Assembly (NCBI GenBank): GCA_946626595.1
Contig: CAMOUQ010000015.1
Location: 1 to 33,866 of the forward strand
DNA length: 33,866 nt
Source of the DNA: an uncultured Prevotellaceae bacterium
GTDB lineage: Bacteria > Bacteroidota > Bacteroidia > Bacteroidales > Bacteroidaceae
Reading direction: 5' to 3'
Shown: positions 1 through 5,796 of the stretch, in pieces
Numbering within the stretch: the first letter of the stretch is position 1
Layout of the letters: each line of letters starts with the position of its first letter
Position numbers and translations under genes: made by a program
Notes under the pieces: model-generated
What the model was told of the DNA's origin: nothing
Seen by the model: only the letters and a program-made list of their open reading frames with translations
Databases searched by the model: none

Positions 1-1061
1 TGTATGTCGGCCATCGTGATGGTACGCATCTGGCGTTTGTCGCGTGGCGGGTGGTTGACGCAGCGGCTGGCGTGGCGGATGTATATGTGTTCCAACTGAT
101 TGGCCACGAACCGGGCATTGCCCCACGTCTTCGGGTCGCGCACCTGGTAGGCATCGCTCAGCACACCGCGGTATTTTGTCCAGGCCGACCGCGTGAAGTG
201 ATATTTATACTCGTCGATGCGGCGGCGTGTGATCTGCAGCAGTTCGTCGACCGTGAAGTCGTGGAACTCGAAGCGGTTGGGGAAGCGCGAGTGCAGGCCC
301 GGATTGGAGTCGAGGAGCTGCAGCATGGGTTCGCGGTAGCCACACAGCACCACGGCTATGTCGCGCTGCGACTCGTCGGCCAGTATGTTCATCAGCAACT
401 GTATGACCATGCGCCCGGGGTCCTTGTCGTTGCTGCTGCTCAGCAGGTAGGCCTCGTCTATCATCAGCACGCCGCCCTTGGCCATCTCCACCACCTGGTT
501 CACACTGCGCTCCTCGTCGCCCCAGAGGGTGCCGATGAAGGTGCTGCGGTCGGTCACCACCACGTGCCCCTTGCTCAGCACGCCCGCCTCGTGCAGTAGC
601 GAACCGAATATCTTGCACACCGTGGTCTTGCCCGTGCCCGGGCAGCCCAGGAAGACGCTGTGCAGCGATATGTCGTGCTGCTTGGAGTCGGGGAAGAGCT
701 GGTGCATCATCCTGTTGTAGCAGGCCAGCGAGAGCAGTTCGTCCATGCGCTGCTTGATGTTGTCGCACCCCACCAGTTTGTCCAGTTCCTGTCGCGGGTG
801 CTCTATGGGTCGCAGCACCTGCACCTTGACGCTCAGGTTGCCGTTTTGCTGCACCTCGCCGTAGGGGTAGTGCACGTCGTCGCAGTCGGGGTCCTCCTCC
901 TCCTCAGTGTCATCTTCCCCGTAGTTATCGTCGCCATCGGCGGGCATTTCATCGCTATCGCCCTCGATGAAACTCTTCAGCAGACGTTCGAATTCGTCCT
1001 GCACTTCGTCACTATCGGTCTGGGGCTTTGAAGCATTTGCCAGTTTCGTATCGTCGTTCAT
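1..1061 (-). CDS. CbxX/SpoVK-like AAA ATPase, C-terminus cut off by the window edge
   Basis: The frame runs from an ATG at 1059-1061 off the left edge without a stop, giving 353 visible residues. Residues 1-75 are strongly acidic and low-complexity. The AAA core follows: Walker A GQPGTGKTT near residue 139 and Walker B VLMIDEAYLL near 202, with the HVVVTDRSTFIG...GDEERSV stretch between them resembling the CbxX/CfxQ/SpoVK branch (TrmH-unrelated; 'AAA family ATPase' in Bacteroidales). After Walker B comes VVLCGYREPM and a likely arginine-finger segment NPGLHSRFPNRFEF, typical of AAA sensor regions. Such proteins remodel protein partners by ATP hydrolysis; no partner can be named here. No signal peptide is seen, so it should be cytoplasmic. 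The nearest promoter-like -7 box lies about 370 bp upstream (1432-1439), suggesting either a long leader or a promoter I did not recognise. Confidence 0.85.
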   Translation of the reverse strand, partial: MNDDTKLANASKPQTDSDEVQDEFERLLKSFIEGDSDEMPADGDDNYGEDDTEEEEDPDCDDVHYPYGEVQQNGNLSVKVQVLRPIEHPRQELDKLVGCDNIKQRMDELLSLACYNRMMHQLFPDSKQHDISLHSVFLGCPGTGKTTVCKIFGSLLHEAGVLSKGHVVVTDRSTFIGTLWGDEERSVNQVVEMAKGGVLMIDEAYLLSSSNDKDPGRMVIQLLMNILADESQRDIAVVLCGYREPMLQLLDSNPGLHSRFPNRFEFHDFTVDELLQITRRRIDEYKYHFTRSAWTKYRGVLSDAYQVRDPKTWGNARFVANQLEHIYIRHASRCVNHPPRDKRQMRTITMADI

Positions 1062-1562
1062 AATCCTAAAAACTTTTGAGTTTACACAATAAAAATTAAT
1101 ACCAATCATTGCCACTAAGGGCGCAAGAGAGTAGGGGACACACGGCCCGCACGCTTTTGGGGGGCGACACGTGTGTCTCGGAGTGTGTACCATAGAGATT
1201 CCGCTCACGCGGACCTTTCTATCAAAAACAAGGGAAGACAATCCACCAAAATAACAATAAGTCAAAGAACACACATCAACGGCAGGGACTGCAGAGTCCC
1301 GACGGCGCGGACAGACAAAGGCATTAACTTAGTCTGAGAACCGCTCGGCAGCGTACCGTACCCTTGATGCTTTTGTTCATTCTCTAATAAATAAATTGTT
1401 ATTTTGGTTTGCGATTTTTGTTGTCGTGGGGGCAAAATTATACAAAAAATCGATATGCTCCAAATATTTTCGCAACTTTAGCAAATATTTCTGAAAGTTT
1501 GACCAGGAACGCATCAACACTGCGCCTCTGACTGGTCGACGACAGCCCCCGCCCGAGACGAT
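1062..1562. other. Long AT-rich intergenic region, possible structured leader of the AAA ATPase gene
   Basis: No convincing protein gene. Read on the minus strand, a Bacteroidetes-type -7 box TAATTTTG lies at 1432-1439 (CAAAATTA on the plus strand). Downstream of it are an 18-codon ORF at 1324-1380 (minus, beginning MNKSIKGTVR) and a hairpin GGGACT-CTGC-AGTCCC at about 1284-1299. A short CCGC/GCGG hairpin lies near 1200 and a GC-rich patch at 1140-1180 includes ACACGTGT. This layout would fit a long 5' leader or a separate small RNA, but I recognise no known RNA family. A 67-codon frame at 1377-1580 looks like chance. Confidence 0.3.
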
Positions 1563-1654
1563 ACTATGGTTGGACCTCAAACCTTACTATGGTTGGACCT
1601 CAGACAATACTATGGTTGGACCTCAAACCTTACTATGGTTGGAGCACAGACGAT
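1563..1654. repeat. 23-nt tandem repeat, four units
   Basis: Four head-to-tail 23-nt units begin at 1563, 1586, 1609 and 1632. Each starts ACTATGGTTGGA; units 1 and 3 are identical. A partial unit end (GACGAT) precedes the array. The same 23-nt family recurs at 16533-16647 in the same orientation. There are no unique spacers, so it is a minisatellite rather than a CRISPR array. Confidence 0.9.
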
Positions 1655-1663
1655 AATAAAAAC

Positions 1664-1892
1664 GAATTAAGACGACCACGAATTACTCGAATTACTCGAA
1701 TTAAAACGACCACGATTAAACGGATTTAACAGATTATATAAACGACCACGAATTAAACGAATAAATTAAAGACCACGAATTTCTCGAATTACACGAATTG
1801 GCTACGCCCTCATACATGCCGAAGGCAAAATTCGTGAAATTCGTTTAATTCGTGGTCTAAGTAATCCGTTTAATCCGTTTAATCGTGGTCGT
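1664..1892. repeat. Nested imperfect palindrome built from 'ACGAATT' and 'GACCACGA' motifs
   Basis: Two pairs of arms are nested. The inner arms 1771-1799 and 1829-1857 are complementary at 25 of 29 positions. The outer arms at about 1705-1736 and 1861-1892 are nearly perfectly complementary over about 30 nt. The left side also contains extra direct copies of GACCACGAATTA and ACTCGAATT. The central loop (1800-1828) has a smaller GCC/GGC pairing. It sits just downstream of the SDR stop codon (1908), so it could end transcription or fold in RNA. It resembles dispersed palindromic repeats of Bacteroidales intergenic regions (from memory). Confidence 0.75.
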
Positions 1893-1907
1893 CTAATCGC
1901 GGTTGTT

Positions 1908-2711
1908 CTATTTGGGTTGTTTGCCGATGTAGGCCAGGATGCCACCGTCGACGTACAGTATGTGACCGTTCACGGCATCCGAGGCGTGGCTGGCCAGGAA
2001 CACTGCGGGACCACCCAGTTCCTCAGGCTGGAGCCAGCGGCCGGCCGGAGTCTTGGCACAGATGAATGAGTCGAAGGGATGGCGGCTGCCGTCCGGCTGA
2101 CGCTCGCGCAGGGGAGCGGTCTGGGGCGTAGCGATGTAGCCCGGGCCGATGCCGTTGCACTGGATGTTGTATTCGCCATACTCCGAGCAGATGTTGCGGG
2201 TCAGCATCTTCAGTCCGCCCTTGGCAGCAGCATAGGCGCTGACGGTCTCGCGGCCCAGCTCCGACATCATGGAGCAGATGTTGATGATCTTACCCTCGCG
2301 GCGCTCCATCATCTCGGGCAGCACGGCTGCGCTGACGATGTAGGGAGCAACCAGGTCGACGTCGATGACCTGCTGGAACTCCTGACGCTTCATCTCGTGC
2401 ATGGGTATGCGCTTGATGATGCCGGCGTTGTTGACCAGAATGTCAATCTGACCCACCTCCTGGTGAATCTTCTCCACGAGAGCCTTCACGGCCACCTCGT
2501 CCGTAACGTCGCAGACGTAGCCCTTCACGTTTGTGATGCCTGCCTCCTTATAGTTCTGCAAGCCACGCTCCAGGGCAGCCTCGTTGATGTCGTTGAAGAT
2601 GATGTTCTTGATACCTGCCCCGACGAAAGCCTTGGCAATGTTGAATCCGATACCGTAGGATGCACCGGTAATCCAGGCATTTTTGCCTTCAAGTGAAAAT
2701 GGATTTGCCAT
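1908..2711 (-). CDS. SDR-family oxidoreductase, gluconate 5-dehydrogenase / KduD-like
   Basis: A 267-residue classical short-chain dehydrogenase. The cofactor-binding motif TGASYGIG is at residues 15-22, NNAG at 94-97, the catalytic serine at about 147 (NICSMMSE), and Tyr160 and Lys164 in YAAAKGG. The length is normal for the family and the C-terminus DAVNGHILYVDGG is characteristic. The closest family names are gluconate 5-dehydrogenase and 2-dehydro-3-deoxy-D-gluconate 5-dehydrogenase (KduD), which interconvert keto-sugar acids using NAD(P)H. The exact substrate cannot be read from the sequence. A uronic-acid role would suit the GH88 and glucuronoxylan genes elsewhere in the window, but this gene is not linked to them in an operon. 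A promoter lies at 2744-2751. Confidence 0.88.
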   Translation of the reverse strand: MANPFSLEGKNAWITGASYGIGFNIAKAFVGAGIKNIIFNDINEAALERGLQNYKEAGITNVKGYVCDVTDEVAVKALVEKIHQEVGQIDILVNNAGIIKRIPMHEMKRQEFQQVIDVDLVAPYIVSAAVLPEMMERREGKIINICSMMSELGRETVSAYAAAKGGLKMLTRNICSEYGEYNIQCNGIGPGYIATPQTAPLRERQPDGSRHPFDSFICAKTPAGRWLQPEELGGPAVFLASHASDAVNGHILYVDGGILAYIGKQPK

Positions 2712-2743
2712 AATATTTATGTATTAAAAAGGTTAGTCACACG

Positions 2744-2751
2744 CAAAATTA
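2744..2751 (-). promoter_or_regulatory. -7 box of the SDR gene
   Basis: On the minus strand TAATTTTG followed by C matches the Bacteroidetes -7 consensus TAnnTTTG, 33 nt upstream of the SDR start codon. No clear TTTG -33 box at the usual 19-21 bp was found. Confidence 0.5.
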
Positions 2752-2829
2752 CAAAAAAAATCGCAGATAATGTGCATTACCCACGATTTTTTACTACAAA
2801 ATTACATTAAACAAAGAAAAATAATGTGG

Positions 2830-2900
2830 TTGGGCTATCCGGTTTCGAACCAGAACTAAGACGACCAAAATGTCTTGTGCTACCATTACACCATAGCCCA
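2830..2900 (-). tRNA. tRNA-Gln (anticodon TTG)
   Basis: A 71-nt cloverleaf on the minus strand. Acceptor arms are TGGGCTA and TAGCCCA, the D arm begins GTG with TAATGGTAG in the loop, and the T arm contains GGTTCGAACC. The anticodon loop is TTTTGGT with anticodon TTG at 2866-2868. The bases immediately 3' (2829-2827) read CCA, so the tail may be encoded. The anticodon stem AGACA/CGTCT has an A-C mismatch at its loop-proximal pair (2871/2863), unusual but not disabling. Confidence 0.95.
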
Positions 2901-2941
2901 ATCCGGCAGCTGCCTGTAACCCGCAGCGAGGTTTGCGGGTG

Positions 2942-2973
2942 CAAAGATAGTGCAAATCGAGTGAATAACCAAA
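2942..2973 (-). promoter_or_regulatory. Promoter of tRNA-Gln
   Basis: On the minus strand a TTTG -33 box (2970-2973) and TATCTTTG -7 box (2942-2949) are separated by 20 bp, matching the Bacteroidetes housekeeping promoter. Transcription would begin near 2935. A hairpin CCCGCA...TGCGGG lies in the short leader before the tRNA. Confidence 0.7.
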
Positions 2974-3116
2974 TAATTTTTTGAGTTTTTCCGAGATGAA
3001 GCCTATCTTCGGGTATCGAAGAGACCCAAAGGTACGAATAAATGAGTAAAATGAAAAAAAAAATTAATCTTTCTTAAAATAACGATACAAAAGATACAAG
3101 GAAACAAAATAATACG

Positions 3117-3124
3117 TACCTTTG
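3117..3124 (+). promoter_or_regulatory. -7 box immediately before the DUF4294 gene
   Basis: TACCTTTG matches TAnnTTTG and ends only 5 nt before the ATG at 3130. If it is used, transcription would start at or within a few bases of the start codon, giving a leaderless or near-leaderless mRNA. The next ATG in frame is at 3145. Confidence 0.5.
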
Positions 3125-3129
3125 CGCCC

Positions 3130-3774
3130 ATGAAACGATGGTTCATGATATTACTGGCCTCGACGGTCGCCACCATGGGGTGGGCACAGCAGGAAGACCC
3201 GGGCATGGACGTGAGGGATTTCTCCGGACAGGAATTCAAGGACGCCCGCAAGCAGACCTGGTACTGGGCCGGCAAAAACTATATCTACGAGGGCGACACC
3301 ATCTGGACCATCCTGATGCCCGAAATACCCATCTACAAACCCCTGAAGTTCCGCTCGAACAAGGAGATAAGGCGATACAACCGACTCGTCTACAACGTCA
3401 AGAAGGTGCTCCCCCTGGCACAGCAGTGCAACGCCATGATTCAGGAGACCTACCTGGTGATGGAGAAACTGCCCGACAAGAAGTCGAAGCAGGAGCACAT
3501 CAAGATGATTGAAAAGGAAATCATGAAGACCTACAAGCCCGAGATGAAGAAACTAACCTACTCGCAGGGCAAACTGCTCATCAAGCTGGTCGACCGCGAG
3601 TGCAACCAGTCGGGCTACGAGGTCATCAAGGCCTTCATGGGTCCCACGCGAGCCACCTTCTACCAGATTTTTGCCTGGACCTTCAAGGCCAGCCTCAAGA
3701 AGGAATACGACCCCGAGGGCGACGACCGCCTGACGGAACGCGTCGTGCGACAGGTGGAGGCGGGTGTACTCTGA
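3130..3774 (+). CDS. DUF4294 domain-containing secreted protein
   Basis: 214 residues with an N-terminal signal sequence (MKRWFMILLAST...WAQ, cleavage near residue 20). The body is highly charged and largely helical, with KFRSNKEIRRYNRLVYNVKKVLPLAQ in the first half (pattern given in part) and YSQGKLLIKLVDRECNQSGY further on. I recognise this as the Bacteroidetes DUF4294 family, whose function is not established. The basic, export-targeted character suggests a periplasmic or envelope role, but that is inference. An alternative start at Met6 (3145) would still leave a signal peptide. Its stop codon TGA (3772-3774) directly abuts the stop of the convergent methyltransferase gene with no spacer, leaving no room for a separate terminator between them. 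Confidence 0.85.
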   Translation: MKRWFMILLASTVATMGWAQQEDPGMDVRDFSGQEFKDARKQTWYWAGKNYIYEGDTIWTILMPEIPIYKPLKFRSNKEIRRYNRLVYNVKKVLPLAQQCNAMIQETYLVMEKLPDKKSKQEHIKMIEKEIMKTYKPEMKKLTYSQGKLLIKLVDRECNQSGYEVIKAFMGPTRATFYQIFAWTFKASLKKEYDPEGDDRLTERVVRQVEAGVL

Positions 3775-4308
3775 TTATAACAGGTGTTTCGACAACTCCC
3801 AGATGACGATGCCGGCCGTGACGCTGACGTTCATGGAGTGCTTGGTGCCGTACTGGGGTATCTCCAGGCAACCGTCGCACTGGTCGACGACCTGCTGCTG
3901 CACCCCCTTCACCTCATTACCCAGCACGATGGCCAACTTCTTATTCCTTAATTCTTCATCCTCAATTTCATTCAGCAGGGTACTGCCCTCGCACTGCTCT
4001 ATGGCATACACCACGTAGCCGTTTTGCTTCAGATACTGCACACAGTCCTCCGTCCGCTCGAAGTATTGCCAGTCGACGCTGTCCTCCGCTCCGAGGGCTG
4101 TCTTGTGGATTTCGGGGTGGGGCGGACGCGCCGTGATGCCACACAGGCAGACACCCTGCAGGCGAAAGGCATCGGCCGTGCGGAACACGCTGCCTACATT
4201 ATATAAGGAACGAACATGGTCCAACACGACCACCAGGGGCGTCTTCCGGCTCTCCTTATATTCCTCCACCGTGAGGCGGTCCATTTCCGTTATCCTGAGT
4301 TTTCTCAT
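3775..4308 (-). CDS. TrmH/SpoU-family RNA methyltransferase
   Basis: 177 residues, the size of a minimal SPOUT methyltransferase without an N-terminal RNA-binding extension. Family motif 1 is seen as LDHVRSLYNVGSVFRTADAF, motif 2 as IVLGNEVKGV, and motif 3 as IPQYGTKHSMNVSVTAGIV. These form the deep trefoil knot that binds S-adenosylmethionine and 2'-O-methylates ribose in tRNA or rRNA. The length and motifs resemble TrmL-like proteins, but the RNA target cannot be assigned. A -7 box TACTTTTG lies on the minus strand at 4340-4347, 32 nt upstream. The gene is convergent with the DUF4294 gene and divergent from nadA, so its upstream region is shared with the DnaA-box-like cluster. Confidence 0.9.
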   Translation of the reverse strand: MRKLRITEMDRLTVEEYKESRKTPLVVVLDHVRSLYNVGSVFRTADAFRLQGVCLCGITARPPHPEIHKTALGAEDSVDWQYFERTEDCVQYLKQNGYVVYAIEQCEGSTLLNEIEDEELRNKKLAIVLGNEVKGVQQQVVDQCDGCLEIPQYGTKHSMNVSVTAGIVIWELSKHLL

Positions 4309-4339
4309 CTTATCAACAATGCTTGTTCATAACTGTGTG

Positions 4340-4347
4340 CAAAAGTA
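4340..4347 (-). promoter_or_regulatory. -7 box of the RNA methyltransferase gene
   Basis: On the minus strand TACTTTTG followed by C matches TAnnTTTG, 32 nt upstream of the start codon at 4308. No good -33 TTTG is visible at the usual spacing. Confidence 0.5.
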
Positions 4348-4464
4348 CAAATAAATTCACAATCCACAGTTCTCTGTCCGTAATTATTAACCGCTGGAGA
4401 GATTTATTACGAGTTATTAACACTATTTTGGCGAGTTTTCACATGCAAAAACGAAAATAATTCT

Positions 4465-4472
4465 TAACTTTG
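4465..4472 (+). promoter_or_regulatory. -7 box upstream of nadA
   Basis: TAACTTTG followed by C matches TAnnTTTG. Its use would give nadA an untranslated leader of about 220 nt (4479-4697) running through several of the DnaA-box-like 9-mers. I recognise no riboswitch in that leader. Confidence 0.45.
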
Positions 4473-4697
4473 CACTTATCTACAGGTGTTGATAACTCAG
4501 GGCCGAAATATAATAGACGGCTCAAACAGACTAAGATACAACGTAAACAAGGATGTAAATAACTAATATAATAACTCATGGTCTGAGGATAATAACTTAA
4601 AAAGCAAATATTTGGCAAAATATTTATCGACAGTATCAACAGACCATTATCATCATCATATAAATCTCTTTCGAATAAAAATATAAAATATAATGAT

Positions 4698-5696
4698 ATG
4701 TTGTTAATAAAAGATTCGTGGAAGCAGAAGGGGTTCGCCGACGAACCCATCCCAGAGGGCATCGACCTGAAGAGTGAAATACGCCGAATGGCTAAGGAGA
4801 AGAATGCAGTCATCATGGCTCACTACTATGTGAGCGGAGAGATTCAGGATCTGGCCGACTTTGTGGGCGACTCGCTGGCCCTGGCGCAGCAGGCGGCCAA
4901 GACGGATGCTGACATCATCGTCATGTGCGGCGTGCACTTCATGGGCGAGACGAACAAGATACTGTGTCCGGACAAGACGGTGCTGGTGCCCGACCTGAAT
5001 GCGACGTGCTCGCTGGCCGAGAGTTGCGAGGCGGGTGAGTTTGAGCGCTTCGTCAAGGCGCATCCCGACCATACGGTCATCAGTTATGTCAACACGACGG
5101 CTGCCACGAAGGCCGTTACCGATGTGGTGGTGACGAGCGGCAATGCGCGCCAGATTGTGGAATCGCTGCCTAAGGACGAGAAGATTATCTTCGGTCCCGA
5201 CCAGAACCTGGGCGGATACATCAACAGCATCACAGGTCGCAGCATGCTGCTGTGGAATGGTGCCTGCCATGTGCACGAGAAGTTCTCGCTGGAGAAGATT
5301 CTCGCCCTGAAGCAGGAACACCCCAAGGCTAAGATACTGGTGCATCCGGAGTGCAAGGGCCCGGTGGTGCGTGTGGCCGACAAGGTGGGCAGCACGGCCG
5401 CCCTGCTGAAGTTTGCCATTCAGGACGATGCCACGGAGTTCATTGTGGCCACGGAGAGCGGCATCCTGCACGAGATGCAGAAGCGCTGCCCGCAGAAGAC
5501 CTTTATACCGGCTCCGCCCAACGACTCGACGTGTGCCTGCAACGAGTGCAACTACATGAAGCTGGTGACGATGGAGAAACTCTATAATTGTCTGCGCTAC
5601 GAGTGGCCGCAGGTGGAAGTAGATCCCGAGATAGCCAAGCGCGCCATCCGTCCCATCAACAGGATGTTGGAAATATCCCGTCAGCTCGGTCTTTAA
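4698..5696 (+). CDS. nadA: Quinolinate synthase NadA
   Basis: 332 residues, the normal length. NadA condenses iminoaspartate with dihydroxyacetone phosphate to quinolinate, the second step of de novo NAD synthesis, using a 4Fe-4S cluster. The candidate cluster cysteines are Cys77 (IVMCGVHFM), Cys190 (WNGACHVHE) and the C-terminal CACNECNYMKL group (Cys281/284). Other family hallmarks are MAHYYVSGEIQDLADFVGDS near residue 40 and HPECKGPVV near 217. The start ATG at 4698 gives a standard N-terminus. nadB and nadC, often adjacent in Bacteroidetes, are not in the window. The next gene in the same direction is the antiporter, 100 bp away across a TTTTAACC repeat tract. Confidence 0.97.
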   Translation: MLLIKDSWKQKGFADEPIPEGIDLKSEIRRMAKEKNAVIMAHYYVSGEIQDLADFVGDSLALAQQAAKTDADIIVMCGVHFMGETNKILCPDKTVLVPDLNATCSLAESCEAGEFERFVKAHPDHTVISYVNTTAATKAVTDVVVTSGNARQIVESLPKDEKIIFGPDQNLGGYINSITGRSMLLWNGACHVHEKFSLEKILALKQEHPKAKILVHPECKGPVVRVADKVGSTAALLKFAIQDDATEFIVATESGILHEMQKRCPQKTFIPAPPNDSTCACNECNYMKLVTMEKLYNCLRYEWPQVEVDPEIAKRAIRPINRMLEISRQLGL

Positions 5697-5758
5697 TATT
5701 TTAATATTTTAACCTTTTCGCTCGGCTTTGCCGCTTGCGTAGCATCGCGGAGCAAGAA

Positions 5759-5793
5759 CTTTTTAACTTTTTAACCTTTTAACCTTTTAACCC
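5759..5793. repeat. 8-nt tandem repeat (CCTTTTAA type) upstream of the antiporter gene
   Basis: The last 35 bases before the antiporter start are copies of an 8-mer, CTTTTTAA twice, then CCTTTTAA twice, then CCC. A shorter run of TTTTAATATTTTAACC sits just after the nadA stop (5697-5716), separated by a GC-rich 40-bp insert. The same 8-mer family fills the gap at 32469-32516. Confidence 0.8.
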
Positions 5794-5796
5794 TTA

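Larger units (their letters stand above)
4310..4641. other. Cluster of DnaA-box-like 9-mers in an AT-rich gap: candidate oriC
   Basis: The 389-bp gap between the methyltransferase and nadA is AT-rich and contains several 9-mers close to TTATnCACA. They are TTATCAACA at 4310-4318, TTATGAACA (minus) at 4324-4332, TTATTAACA at 4414-4422, TTATCTACA at 4476-4484, TTATCAACA (minus) at 4487-4495, TTATCGACA at 4624-4632 and GTATCAACA at 4633-4641. Sampled lines of the DUF4294 gene (left) total more C than G, while nadA and the antiporter gene (right, same strand) total more G than C, as expected across an origin. No dnaA or dnaN is present, most boxes differ from the consensus by one base, and AT-rich DNA produces such matches by chance. 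This is a hypothesis. Confidence 0.4.

Noticed and set aside
1377..1580. 67-codon minus-strand ORF
   Set aside because: It covers a promoter-like sequence and repeat edge; the composition is not protein-like.
1563..1654. CRISPR array
   Set aside because: The 23-nt units are contiguous, with no unique spacers between repeats and no cas genes.
4479..4697. Riboswitch in the nadA leader
   Set aside because: The sequence is AT-rich and dominated by DnaA-box-like words; I see no conserved riboswitch core.
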